Source: Candidatus Gottesmanbacteria bacterium RIFCSPHIGHO2_01_FULL_40_15 (lineage in GTDB: Bacteria; Patescibacteriota; Microgenomatia; 2-02-FULL-39-11). From it: a DNA stretch of 38,088 nt. A program made the translations under genes and the position numbers. Below are positions 1 to 6,845 of this stretch, piece by piece. Positions within the stretch are counted from its first letter, which is position 1. Each line of letters starts with the position of its first letter. The notes under the pieces are model-generated. The model saw only the letters and a program-made list of their open reading frames with translations. It was not told the origin of the DNA and ran no database searches. The stretch spans positions 1 through 38,088 of the forward strand of contig MFJF01000018.1 in NCBI GenBank assembly GCA_001779115.1, read 5' to 3'.

Positions 1-962
1 AAAAATTAAATTACCGAATAGGAGAGGAAGTAGCGACGAGAAAAGCATACGGCAATGCTTTGAAAAGATTGGGTAGGGATTATCCTGATCTGGTTTCACT
101 GGACGGAGATGTCAAAAATTCCACATACGCGGAGATTTTTAAAGAGGCTTTCCCCGGGCGCTTTTTTGAAATGTTTATTGCCGAACAGAACATGGTCGGG
201 GCGGGAGTCGGAATGGCCAGACTCGGATTTATTCCCTTTGTTTCATCTTTTGCCTGTTTTTTAACCCGAGGGTTTGACCAGATTAGGATGGCCGGGATCG
301 GGGGAGCAAACGTTAAATTCTGCGGATCCCATGCCGGAGTATCCATCGGGGAAGACGGACCGTCACAAATGGGACTGGAGGATTTATCAATGTTCAGGTC
401 TGTTTTCGGATCGACTGTTTTATATCCCTCGGATGCGGTTTCAACGGAGAGACTGGTTGAGCAAATGTTAAAAACAGCAGGAATCTGTTATATCAGGACA
501 GCAAGACCGGCAACTAAAGTTATCTACGGCAATGATGAGAAATTTCCGGTCGGAGGAAGCAAAATTCATAAGGTCAAATCTCAAATGTCAAATGTTAAAT
601 CTAAGGTGATTATTGCGGCGGCAGGGATTACTTTTCTTGAGGCTATGAAGGCACAGGAGGAATTAATTAAAGAAGGAATTGAGGCGATTGTTGTTGATTG
701 CTATTCGATCAAGCCGATAGACGGAGAGACTTTAAGAAAATTAGCCGAAGAAGCAAATTATTTTATAACTGTTGAAGACCATTATGAAGCGGGAGGATTG
801 GGGGAGACGGTTCTTAATGTTTTCGCTTCCGATCCGGTTGTTAAGGTTCATTGCATGGCTGTTTCCAAGTTGCCAAGAAGCGGAAAACCGGCAGAACTAA
901 TGAATTTTGAGGAGATTGATGCTGCCTCGATAGTAAAAAAAGCCCGCAGCATATTACATTAA
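1..962 (+). CDS. tkt: Transketolase, C-terminal part (gene enters from left edge)
   Basis: Transfers two-carbon ketol units between sugar phosphates in the non-oxidative pentose phosphate pathway, using thiamine diphosphate; cytoplasmic. The visible part holds the pyrimidine-binding domain (ATRKAYGNAL, then SLDGDVKNS, MFIAEQNMVGAG) and the C-terminal domain (VEDHYEAGGLGE). The TTG at 60 in the ORF track is not a credible start: the frame is open to base 3 and the residues before it (GEEVATRKAYGNALKRLG) are conserved transketolase sequence, so the 5' half lies outside the window. An unusual KSQMSNVKSK stretch at the domain boundary is encoded by a heptanucleotide tandem repeat. A transaldolase lies 4 kb downstream. 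Function is confident; whether the full gene is single-chain or split cannot be seen. Confidence 0.9.
   Translation, partial: KLNYRIGEEVATRKAYGNALKRLGRDYPDLVSLDGDVKNSTYAEIFKEAFPGRFFEMFIAEQNMVGAGVGMARLGFIPFVSSFACFLTRGFDQIRMAGIGGANVKFCGSHAGVSIGEDGPSQMGLEDLSMFRSVFGSTVLYPSDAVSTERLVEQMLKTAGICYIRTARPATKVIYGNDEKFPVGGSKIHKVKSQMSNVKSKVIIAAAGITFLEAMKAQEELIKEGIEAIVVDCYSIKPIDGETLRKLAEEANYFITVEDHYEAGGLGETVLNVFASDPVVKVHCMAVSKLPRSGKPAELMNFEEIDAASIVKKARSILH
574..601 (+). repeat. Heptanucleotide tandem repeat inside transketolase
   Basis: Four consecutive 7-mers: TCAAATC, TCAAATG, TCAAATG, TTAAATC. They encode a polar stretch between the pyrimidine and C-terminal domains, where an insertion would be tolerated. 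The same period and a similar unit recur at 5284-5318 and in the rplK leader. Confidence 0.75.
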
Positions 963-982
963 CGTCCAGAAAATTAGCGCAG

Positions 983-988
983 TAAAAT
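983..988 (+). promoter_or_regulatory. -10 box for the LRR gene
   Basis: TAAAAT ends 8 bases before the ATG at 997, so transcription would begin at or next to the start codon. No clear -35 and no Shine-Dalgarno sequence is visible. Confidence 0.3.
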
Positions 989-996
989 TCAGTTTG

Positions 997-1899
997 ATGA
1001 GCTTTCGGAATGCAGGAGAATATTTTGAAATTTCAATTACCCGCAAAAACAGCTGGATTTTAGCAAGCTCCGTTACTTTCATAATAATGTCTCTTTTTTC
1101 CCTGATTGAAAACTCTTTTTTCCGTGTTGAAGATTATTTTGTACCCCGGTCGATGATAACCATTGCCAAAAAAGCCGTAGCATGCGGCAATGGTAATCAG
1201 CCGGAGGAGCCAATGCCAACTTTAAAACTTATTGCGCAAAATAAAACCGATACCTGCAAACTTTTTATGGACGGGAGTGATTTGAAACAAATTTATGCTG
1301 AGATAAAGGAATTTAACAAGCTTGAGGAACTGCATCTGGCGTCAAACAGGTTAAAAACCCTTCCCAAGGAAATCGGTGATCTTCCCATAAAATATATTGA
1401 TTTGGGAAAAAACCAATTAGTGACAGTTCCCAAAGCGGTTCTGGAACTTGAGAAACTGCAGAAACTGGAAATCGGATTTAACCAGATCAGAACAATACCC
1501 GGAAACGTAAATAAGCTGACGGAATTAAGATTTGCCAGTTTTAACAAAAATTTAATTATCAAATTACCAAGAGCAATTGGGGAGCTTAAAAAACTTGAAT
1601 TTCTGGAACTCGGGGATAACAGAATTGTAATATTACCAAAAGAAATAGGCGGGCTTTCCAATCTTAAAGAATTGTATTTATACAATAACAGCCTGCATAA
1701 AATTCCGGTTGAAATCGGACTTTTGGAAAAATTGGAAATACTTGATTTAAGGAATAATCGGCTAAAAGATATACCCGAAGAAACAGGAAATCTGAAAAAT
1801 CTGAAACGTATTGAGCTGTCAGGGAATAATATTAATAATGAAGTAATAGAAATGTTGAAAAAAAGGCTACCCGATACAAAAATTGTCAACATAAAATGA
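997..1899 (+). CDS. Leucine-rich repeat protein with N-terminal membrane anchor
   Basis: About 300 aa. A hydrophobic segment near residues 20-40 (ILASSVTFIIMSLF) suggests a signal anchor. From roughly residue 100 to the end there are about eight tandem LRRs of ~23 residues with the pattern LxxLxLxxNxLxxLPxxIGxL, the bacterial form also common in Leptospira. LRR arrays form curved solenoids that bind proteins or glycans; the ligand is unknown. The track starts at TTG 994, directly before ATG 997; I prefer the ATG. The gene overlaps the following glycosyltransferase by four bases (ATGA), so the two are probably translationally coupled and functionally linked at the envelope. Confidence 0.85.
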   Translation: MSFRNAGEYFEISITRKNSWILASSVTFIIMSLFSLIENSFFRVEDYFVPRSMITIAKKAVACGNGNQPEEPMPTLKLIAQNKTDTCKLFMDGSDLKQIYAEIKEFNKLEELHLASNRLKTLPKEIGDLPIKYIDLGKNQLVTVPKAVLELEKLQKLEIGFNQIRTIPGNVNKLTELRFASFNKNLIIKLPRAIGELKKLEFLELGDNRIVILPKEIGGLSNLKELYLYNNSLHKIPVEIGLLEKLEILDLRNNRLKDIPEETGNLKNLKRIELSGNNINNEVIEMLKKRLPDTKIVNIK

Positions 1900-3101
1900 A
1901 AAGGAGAAGAATAATATTACTTTTACCGGTAGTTCTTTTAGTTGTTTTAACAGGCTGTTTTTTGTTGATCAGGAATAAAAAACTTTATGATGACGAATAT
2001 CCCCATTATCAGCAGATTGAGGTATTTCTGAAAAGGGATTTAAGGATTGTTAAGGGTTTATCAAAACTGCCGGGCTATCCTTTGGCTGTTGCAGCATTGG
2101 GGGGACTTTTTAATTTGGAAAAATTACCAAACCTGCGGGCAGTTTCATCCGGATTATCTCTTTTGTCAATCGCGGTCTTTTTCATACTGGTGAATTTCAT
2201 AGACAGACAGGCAGGTATTATTAAAACACTGCAATATATCCTTCTTCCCATCCAGTTTCCTTTTTTATTTCTTTTGTACAGCGAGGGGTTTTCCAACCTG
2301 GCAGTATTTCTGATGATTTATTTTGTTTTGAAGAAAAAGTATTTTCTTGGGGGGATTCTCAGTATTCTCGCTGTAATTATTAGGCAAACCAATATTATTT
2401 GGGCGGCAATGATGTTGATGATTGGTTATTTATTGGAATACGGTCCGGCAATTAACCGGGATTTCTTGAGAAAATATTTATCCAAGACATTTATTTTTGT
2501 TGCCGGTTTTTTACTTTTTATCCTGTTCGTTTATCTGAATAAGGGAGTAGCCGTCAGGGACCAGGCTGCCATGCCGACTTTCCAGGTTCACGCCGGAAGC
2601 GTCTATTGGACACTTTTTTTACTGTTTATTTTATTTTTACCCGTTCATTTAGCCGCCACAGGCAGGATTGCCCGCAGAATTGCCCGGAACCGGTTAATAC
2701 TTATTCCTCTGATTATTTTTGTTATTACCGGCGTTATTACTTTTAATAATCTTCATCCGATGAATACGAGCTGGGAGCATTTAAGAAACAGAATCCTTCT
2801 ATTATATTCTTCGGATTTATGGAAAAGAACAGCTTTTTTTATCTTCATTTCATATACCGTTTTATCATTAAGCACCATAAAATTAATAAAAAAAGAATAT
2901 TATCTTTTATATCCGTTTGCATTTTTATCAGTTTTCCCTTTTTGGCTGATTGAATCAAGATACAGCCTGACGGCAATTATTCTTTTTATGCTGTTTAGAA
3001 AAAGCGGGAACAGGAAATTGGAATATCTTATCCTGGCAATTTTTGCCGTGTTCAGCCTTATATTTTTTAAGGGGTACCTGAACCGCGATTTTTATTTGTG
3101 A
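1896..3101 (+). CDS. Multi-pass glycosyltransferase, DIE2/ALG10 family-like
   Basis: 401 aa with about ten membrane segments. Several features match the eukaryotic ALG10 alpha-1,2-glucosyltransferase family (last glucose added to the N-glycan lipid precursor): an acidic motif in the first luminal loop (DDEYPHYQQ, near residue 32), a KLPGYPLAVA stretch like the TxPGLY region, FLFLLYSEGFSNL like the YYTDxxS region, and RQTNIIW near residue 163, a hallmark of ALG10. In a bacterium it would use a polyprenyl-phosphate sugar donor to glycosylate a lipid-linked or protein acceptor outside the membrane; the substrate is unknown. It is coupled to the preceding LRR gene. An ordinary GT-C mannosyltransferase is the alternative, but the RQTNIIW match favours ALG10. 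Confidence 0.7.
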   Translation: MKRRRIILLLPVVLLVVLTGCFLLIRNKKLYDDEYPHYQQIEVFLKRDLRIVKGLSKLPGYPLAVAALGGLFNLEKLPNLRAVSSGLSLLSIAVFFILVNFIDRQAGIIKTLQYILLPIQFPFLFLLYSEGFSNLAVFLMIYFVLKKKYFLGGILSILAVIIRQTNIIWAAMMLMIGYLLEYGPAINRDFLRKYLSKTFIFVAGFLLFILFVYLNKGVAVRDQAAMPTFQVHAGSVYWTLFLLFILFLPVHLAATGRIARRIARNRLILIPLIIFVITGVITFNNLHPMNTSWEHLRNRILLLYSSDLWKRTAFFIFISYTVLSLSTIKLIKKEYYLLYPFAFLSVFPFWLIESRYSLTAIILFMLFRKSGNRKLEYLILAIFAVFSLIFFKGYLNRDFYL

Positions 3102-3130
3102 AAAGAGGAAACGGTTCGTTTTAAAAAAAT

Positions 3131-3143
3131 GCCGCACAGAGAA
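3131..3143 (+). repeat. Left inverted repeat of the 3.1-4.3 kb unit
   Basis: GCCGCACAGAGAA matches the reverse complement of 4291-4303 exactly. The flanking bases are also partly alike (TTTAA.AA before the core on both sides). Confidence 0.5.
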
Positions 3144-3168
3144 AACTGAAAAATAATAAAAGGTTCGC

Positions 3169-3196
3169 TCCTTAAACCCGCTTTTTGGGCTAAGGA
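3169..3196 (+). terminator. Hairpin downstream of the ALG10-like gene
   Basis: TCCTTA...TAAGGA with inner CCC...GGG forms a hairpin ~70 bases past the stop codon. There is no strong T-run, so termination is uncertain; it may belong to the adjoining structured unit. Confidence 0.3.
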
Positions 3197-3238
3197 ACGT
3201 AAATTAGTTAAAATTATTTCAGTTTTTGGCTTAAGACT

Positions 3239-3349
3239 TTTGGAGCGGGGGTATGTTTTTGCGCGTTACCGGGAAGTCATCCGGGTAAACCTGCATCCGG
3301 CAGGCTTTATGACTTCATCCCGATCTATCGGGACGCATATCCGTTTAAG
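3239..3349 (-). repeat. Structured ~110-bp direct repeat, copy 1
   Basis: Nearly identical to 3692-3801. Read on the minus strand it holds a TCCCGAT/ATCGGGA hairpin, an AAGTCAT/ATGACTT stem enclosing CCTGC/GCAGG, and an outer GCGT/ACGC closing pair. The few differences between copies fall in loops or unpaired linkers. It lies downstream of the small membrane protein gene at 3420-3665. This accounts for most of the 318 gene-free bases after the ALG10-like gene. Confidence 0.7.
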
Positions 3350-3419
3350 CATTTTCCTTCTTTACTCCTCTTAGGAAGGTGATATTGAGTTTTGACGGAC
3401 CCCCATGTGAAATTAAATA

Positions 3420-3665
3420 TTAAAGAAGAAACGGTAGTGACCAAAACGGTACCATAGATCCTAGTAAGGAACCAAGGAAAACACCGAAAGTCACAAGTGA
3501 AATACAAAAAATAACTTCACCGTTACTTCTGGCAAAGGCAAGCGCAGTTAATAGTGCAAGAATTACTAATCCGATAATGGCAAGGATTGGTTTTCCTACA
3601 ATAAAACCTATTAGAAAGCCTACGCTGAAGGCAAGAATATAATTTTGGAACTGGTGCATGTTCAT
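3420..3665 (-). CDS. Small Gly-rich membrane protein (paralog of 3832-4071)
   Basis: About 81 aa, with two or three hydrophobic helices rich in Gly (VGFLIGFIVGKPILAIIG, FGVFLGSLLGS). It aligns along its length with the next gene (shared IGF..G, LA..G..IL, GV..GSL.GS..PF), so the two arose by tandem duplication. The track's 135-aa version runs upstream through the structured repeat; ATG at 3665 is the sensible start, preceded by a purine-rich AAGAAG tract. Function unknown. Holin-like, small stress-membrane or toxin-like roles are all possible; nothing decides between them. Confidence 0.6.
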   Translation of the reverse strand: MNMHQFQNYILAFSVGFLIGFIVGKPILAIIGLVILALLTALAFARSNGEVIFCISLVTFGVFLGSLLGSMVPFWSLPFLL

Positions 3666-3691
3666 TTTTTTCTTCTTTTTTTCCAAATATC

Positions 3692-3801
3692 TTTGGAGCG
3701 GGGGCATGTTTTTGCGCGTTACCGGGAAGTCATCCGGGGAAACCTGCATCCGGCAGGCAAATGACTTCATCCCGAACCATCGGGACGCATATCCGTATAA
3801 G
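3692..3801 (-). repeat. Structured ~110-bp direct repeat, copy 2
   Basis: Sits between the two paralogous membrane protein genes. It has the same stems as copy 1 with changed loop bases (for example TGGT in place of TAGA between TCCCGA and TCGGGA). The block CGGACCCCCA follows each copy (3396-3405, 3811-3820), directly after copy 2 and ~45 bases after copy 1. Confidence 0.7.
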
Positions 3802-3831
3802 TTTCCAGAGCGGACCCCCAAATACACTGCT

Positions 3832-4071
3832 TCAAAAGATTAACTGAAGCAGTGCCGAAAACGGCAACCGTGAACCGGAAAGGCTACCAAAAAGAACACC
3901 CAGGCCAAATCCGGCGACAAAACCGGTTTTGGTTCCGGCTTTGCTAATTAACGCTAGGACTACTGTAATAAGCAGGATAATAAAACCAAGCCAAGCTAAA
4001 ACAGCCTGACCTAAAGCAAATCCGATTATCATCCCGCTTACAAATCCCCAAAATTCGGGGTTTTTTTTCAT
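3832..4071 (-). CDS. Small Gly-rich membrane protein
   Basis: 79 aa with two long hydrophobic segments (FVSGMIIGFALGQAVLAWLG; TGFVAGFGLGVLFGSLSG) separated by a basic loop (SKAGTKTG). It is paralogous to the gene just downstream. Start ATG at 4071 follows an AAAGGA purine tract. A ~190-base hairpin-rich region precedes it and probably forms its leader. Both genes run on the minus strand inside the inverted-repeat unit. I do not recognise the family; the tandem copies, each followed by the structured repeat, suggest the gene and repeat were duplicated as one module. Confidence 0.65.
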   Translation of the reverse strand: MKKNPEFWGFVSGMIIGFALGQAVLAWLGFIILLITVVLALISKAGTKTGFVAGFGLGVLFGSLSGSRLPFSALLQLIF

Positions 4072-4094
4072 TTTTTATTTTTTCCTTTCTGAAG

Positions 4095-4285
4095 TGTCAC
4101 CCCGGCACCCGGATTCTCTACCGGAAATTATTTTCCGAATAGAGTTTTTTCAGACAGAGGCTTCCCTGTTCACAAATTGTCCCCGACAATTTAAGGGGAT
4201 AGTTAGTCTGGCTGATGGGGAGAAAGCCGGCCGGAAATTTCCCTATTTTTAAGACCGATTATCTCCCCAACAGCTTATTTAGGAT
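4095..4285 (-). ncRNA. Hairpin-rich leader or structured RNA of unknown family
   Basis: Read on the minus strand this gene-free stretch folds into several stable hairpins: GGGGAGA/TCTCCCC closed by CTG/CAG, AAATTGTC-GGG-GACAATTT (perfect 8-bp stem) inside a CAGAC/GTCTG stem, CTCTA..CGGAAA/TTTCCG..TAGAG, and the palindrome GGAAATTTCC. It lies directly upstream of the membrane protein gene at 3832-4071. It is not tmRNA, SRP, RNase P or a tRNA by the conserved motifs I looked for. A regulatory leader is the simplest reading. Confidence 0.4.
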
Positions 4286-4290
4286 ATATT

Positions 4291-4303
4291 CTCTGTGCGG
4301 CTT
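4291..4303 (-). repeat. Right inverted repeat of the 3.1-4.3 kb unit
   Basis: TTCTCTGTGCGGC is the exact reverse complement of 3131-3143. Confidence 0.5.
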
Positions 4304-4323
4304 GTTAAAGAGCTACCGTTTTA

Positions 4324-4845
4324 ATGAATAACACAGTAATAAAAGATGAATGTAAGAAAGAGAGTCTTACCCAATTCTTATGTAAACTTCAATATCCTTT
4401 TATGCGGTTACCTGATGATTACTCAAATCCATTTTATAAAAATTTATCAGGGAGACAGATAATGATCAGAGGCATAGATTCAGTTCTATTATTCAGCAAA
4501 GATCCGAAAAATTTGGCTGATTTTTACAAACAAAAAGTCGGACTTGAAGTGGAGCTGGTGGGGGAATACGGAAATAATTTTGAAGAGAAGATATTCGGGG
4601 TGAAGGCCGGAGATTCAAATCTCCTGTCAATTCTTCACCATTCGAAACTTAAAGGACCGAATAAGGAACCGGAGCGGTTTATGATTAATTTTGAGGTTGA
4701 CAATATTGAGGAAACGGTTTCTAAACTGGAGAAAAACGGGGTTAAAAAAATACAGGAGATTTACCATGTGGAAGATTACGGAAAAATTGCCACGTTTGAA
4801 GATCCCGACAAAAACTACTTCCAGATGGTGCAGGTAAGGTCATAA
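4324..4845 (+). CDS. VOC (glyoxalase/bleomycin-resistance) superfamily protein
   Basis: From residue ~47 the protein is a single VOC module of ~127 aa: MIRGIDSVLLFSKD, LADFYKQKVGLEVE, a central FEVDNIEETVSKLEKNG and the closing FEDPDKNYFQMVQ. VOC proteins are metal-dependent isomerases, dioxygenases or drug-binding proteins; a single module works as a dimer. The substrate cannot be told. The 46 residues before it have no VOC match. ATG 4462 has a GGGAGA Shine-Dalgarno sequence at good spacing and may be the true start; ATG 4324 overlaps the edge of the upstream inverted-repeat unit. Both are possible. Confidence 0.75.
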   Translation: MNNTVIKDECKKESLTQFLCKLQYPFMRLPDDYSNPFYKNLSGRQIMIRGIDSVLLFSKDPKNLADFYKQKVGLEVELVGEYGNNFEEKIFGVKAGDSNLLSILHHSKLKGPNKEPERFMINFEVDNIEETVSKLEKNGVKKIQEIYHVEDYGKIATFEDPDKNYFQMVQVRS

Positions 4846-4854
4846 AGATACGGA

Positions 4855-4883
4855 TTGACATAACAGGATAAATCTGATAAAAG
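4855..4883 (+). promoter_or_regulatory. Promoter TTGACA-17-TAAAAG
   Basis: TTGACA at 4855-4860, a 17-base spacer and TAAAAG at 4878-4883 with TG one base before it. The start codon at 4895 is 12 bases past the -10, so the leader would be about 5 bases. It supports the small gene that follows. Confidence 0.65.
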
Positions 4884-4894
4884 TCAGGTTTAAT

Positions 4895-5092
4895 ATGGCA
4901 ATTTCCGAAATGGATTTTTCACCTCCCGAACAAATTCCCAAAGAGGAACTTGAAACTTTGGGACTGGCCGAAGAAATCGGTCCCGGAGACGGGATGAAGC
5001 ATGAACCCGACGACAGAGAACCCCGATATTGTGATAAAGAAGACCATATGGCAAGAAGTGATGCCGCAAAAAATGGTCTTTCAAGACCTTAA
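4895..5092 (+). CDS. Small acidic hypothetical protein
   Basis: 65 aa, acidic and Pro-rich (MDFSPPEQIPKEELETLG; EDHMARSDAAKNGLSRP), without membrane segments. No family recognised. A near-consensus promoter ends 11 bases before its ATG, which argues it is expressed. The last codons form a short GGTCT/AGACC hairpin (5075-5088) that may act as a weak terminator before the transaldolase gene. The opposite-strand ORF at 4890-5084 is a shadow. Confidence 0.55.
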   Translation: MAISEMDFSPPEQIPKEELETLGLAEEIGPGDGMKHEPDDREPRYCDKEDHMARSDAAKNGLSRP

Positions 5093-5124
5093 TACTTATT
5101 CTTTTATATATGAAACTATTAATT

Positions 5125-5130
5125 TATAAT
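5125..5130 (+). promoter_or_regulatory. -10 box for transaldolase
   Basis: A perfect TATAAT ends 7 bases before the ATG at 5138, so transcription should start at the ATG itself. No Shine-Dalgarno sequence and no clear -35. Confidence 0.5.
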
Positions 5131-5137
5131 AATATGC

Positions 5138-6019
5138 ATGAGAGAATTTTCTTCAAAGATCTTCATAGACGGAGGAGAACCGGAAGAAACAAAACTAGCT
5201 TCGGAAATTCTTCTTAAACAGACCGGCCGGCCTCTTGACGGACAAACGACCAACCCCACATTGATCGCAAAGAAACTTCGCGATCAAAACTCAAAATTCA
5301 AAACTCAAAACTCAAAACTAACAGAAGAAATGGCTTTGAGTGAATACAAGCGAATTGTCCAAGAAATGAGCAAAATAATACCAAAAGGTTCGATATCAAT
5401 TCAGGTTTTTGCCGATAAATATACTTCTTTCGAGGAGATGCTTGATCAGGCCAGGGACAGAGCCGGTTGGATTAAAAACGCCTCAATTAAGTTTCCCTGT
5501 ACACAGGAGGGATTAAAAGCGGCTGGCACTGCCTGTATGGAAATGCCAATTAATATAACTCTGGTTTTTTCCCAAAACCAGGCGGCGGCAGTTTATGCAG
5601 CCACTAAAAATAATAAATATCCTATATTTATTTCTCCATTCGTAGGAAGACTGGATGATAAGGGAGAAAACGGGATGGATGTTGTTAAAAATATCATCAG
5701 GATGTATAAAAACGGAGACGGTCATGTGGAAGTTCTTACCGCTTCAATTCGCAATATTGAGCATATTCTGTATGCAATACAACTCAAATCAGACATAATG
5801 ACTATTCCTTATAAGGTTTTCAGACTATGGGCCGATAATAAATTTGGAGCACCTGACAGTAATTATGTTTATAAACCTGATAATCTTAAGGAAATTCCAT
5901 ACCGTGATAATATTGAATTGGGAAAAGACTTTAGAGAATACGATTTAAGCCATCCATTGACCGATGCGGGAATTGAGAGATTCTATTCCGACTGGACGGG
6001 TATGTTTGAACAGATTTGA
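5138..6019 (+). CDS. tal: Transaldolase
   Basis: Moves a dihydroxyacetone unit between sugar phosphates in the non-oxidative pentose phosphate pathway, partnering the transketolase at the left edge. Family signatures are FIDGGEPEETKLA and GQTTNPTLIAKKL at the N-terminus, and IKFPCTQEGLKA around residue 118, where Lys is the expected Schiff-base residue. Further matches are NITLVFSQNQA, FISPFVGRLDD and VLTASIRN. At 293 aa it is within the range of the family. Residues ~49-61 (DQNSKFKTQNSKL) are an insertion encoded by five perfect TCAAAAN heptamers. The gene appears leaderless. Confidence 0.9.
   Translation: MREFSSKIFIDGGEPEETKLASEILLKQTGRPLDGQTTNPTLIAKKLRDQNSKFKTQNSKLTEEMALSEYKRIVQEMSKIIPKGSISIQVFADKYTSFEEMLDQARDRAGWIKNASIKFPCTQEGLKAAGTACMEMPINITLVFSQNQAAAVYAATKNNKYPIFISPFVGRLDDKGENGMDVVKNIIRMYKNGDGHVEVLTASIRNIEHILYAIQLKSDIMTIPYKVFRLWADNKFGAPDSNYVYKPDNLKEIPYRDNIELGKDFREYDLSHPLTDAGIERFYSDWTGMFEQI
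5284..5318 (+). repeat. Heptanucleotide tandem repeat inside transaldolase
   Basis: Five uninterrupted 7-mers: TCAAAAC, TCAAAAT, TCAAAAC, TCAAAAC, TCAAAAC. They encode a polar QNSKFKTQNSK stretch in the N-terminal part of the enzyme. The period is 7, so the reading phase shifts at each unit, yet no stop appears. Confidence 0.85.
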
Positions 6020-6064
6020 GCAGTATTTTGAGGCTAACAATGTATAGATTTGATAAGCCTAATA

Positions 6065-6070
6065 TATAAT
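6065..6070 (+). promoter_or_regulatory. -10 box for the DUF2270-like gene
   Basis: TATAAT followed by only five bases and then ATG at 6076, implying a leaderless transcript. No Shine-Dalgarno sequence. Confidence 0.5.
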
Positions 6071-6075
6071 ATTTT

Positions 6076-6747
6076 ATGGAAGACACAACTGACCATTTGG
6101 ATTTTTTAGGAGATTTAGTCAATCTTCCCGAAGCCTATTACGGGTTTATTTACCATTATTACCGGGCTGAGGTTTATCGGGAAACGAACTGGAGAAACCG
6201 GCTGGACACTACGACCAACTGGTCAATTGTGGTAACGGCGGCAATGCTTTCTTTTGCTTTCAGCAATTTTACCGCTCCCCATTCATTAATCCTGGTTAAT
6301 TATCTTCTGGTCTGGTTTTTTCTTTATGTTGAGTCGAGGCGGTTCAGATATTACTGGTTACTTCGGGAGAGAACACGGATAATTGAAAAGCAGCTTTTGT
6401 CCCAGATTTTTTCGGCAAAAGCAATAAAACCTGATGTCAATAAATGGAAGGAAAAATTATCGGACAGCTTTAAAAATCTCAATGTGCCGATGTCCAGGCT
6501 GGAGTCGGTAGCCTGGAGGCTAAGGAGAAATTATCTCCTGATTATTCCGGTGGTTTTTGCTTCATGGTTGGCCAAGGTCCATATGTCACCTTTTCCGGCA
6601 GAAACGCTGGATGAATTTTTCAGAAATGCCAGAGTATGGTTTTTTCCGGGAAATATAGTTTTTACAGGATTCCTGCTGACGGTAATAGCTTCTTTTGTGA
6701 TCGCTTTCTATATTCCCCAGAAATCGGAACACTCAGACCTGCCCTAA
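6076..6747 (+). CDS. DUF2270-like integral membrane protein
   Basis: 223 aa. The N-terminal half matches what I know of DUF2270: FIYHYYRAEVYRETNWRNRL, then DTTTNWSIVVTAAMLSFAF and VESRRFRYYWLLRERTRIIE, with two membrane helices between residues ~50 and 90. Two more hydrophobic segments lie near residues 150-165 and 190-215. The family is widespread in bacteria and archaea and its function is unknown; the conserved Arg/Tyr-rich stretch after the second helix faces the cytoplasm in a likely topology. It stands alone with its own promoter. Confidence 0.75.
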   Translation: MEDTTDHLDFLGDLVNLPEAYYGFIYHYYRAEVYRETNWRNRLDTTTNWSIVVTAAMLSFAFSNFTAPHSLILVNYLLVWFFLYVESRRFRYYWLLRERTRIIEKQLLSQIFSAKAIKPDVNKWKEKLSDSFKNLNVPMSRLESVAWRLRRNYLLIIPVVFASWLAKVHMSPFPAETLDEFFRNARVWFFPGNIVFTGFLLTVIASFVIAFYIPQKSEHSDLP

Positions 6748-6823
6748 TTTCCTTAACCCGTAATAAAAAAATTCACCTTATGAATCATCAAATATGGAAA
6801 AAAGGGTATTATATGCCGATTTT

Positions 6824-6832
6824 TGGTAAAAT
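6824..6832 (+). promoter_or_regulatory. Extended -10 for the protease gene
   Basis: TGgTAAAAT, 13 bases before the ATG at 6846. The leader would be about 7 bases with no Shine-Dalgarno sequence. Confidence 0.45.
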
Positions 6833-6845
6833 ACGATAATTTTTT

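Larger units (their letters stand above)
3117..4324. other. Candidate cassette bounded by inverted repeats
   Basis: A ~1.2-kb unit holds two paralogous small membrane protein genes, two copies of a ~110-bp structured repeat and a hairpin-rich leader, all oriented on the minus strand. GCCGCACAGAGAA at 3131-3143 and its exact reverse complement at 4291-4303 bracket it. An 8-bp direct repeat CGTTTTAA occurs just outside each end (3117-3124, 4317-4324) and could be a target duplication, although it is not flush with the inverted repeats. No transposase is present, so any movement would need help in trans. Status as a mobile element is inference. Confidence 0.35.

Noticed and set aside
60-62. TTG start of the transketolase ORF in the track
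   Set aside because: The frame is open to base 3 and the upstream residues are conserved transketolase sequence, so the gene begins outside the window.
1293-1892. 199-aa minus-strand ORF
   Set aside because: It is antisense to the LRR gene, its Leu/Ser/Phe-rich composition mirrors the LRR codons, and it has no promoter or start signal.
3666-3827. 54-residue N-terminal extension of the small membrane protein at 3420
   Set aside because: The stretch is the structured repeat read as protein; a normal start exists at 3665.
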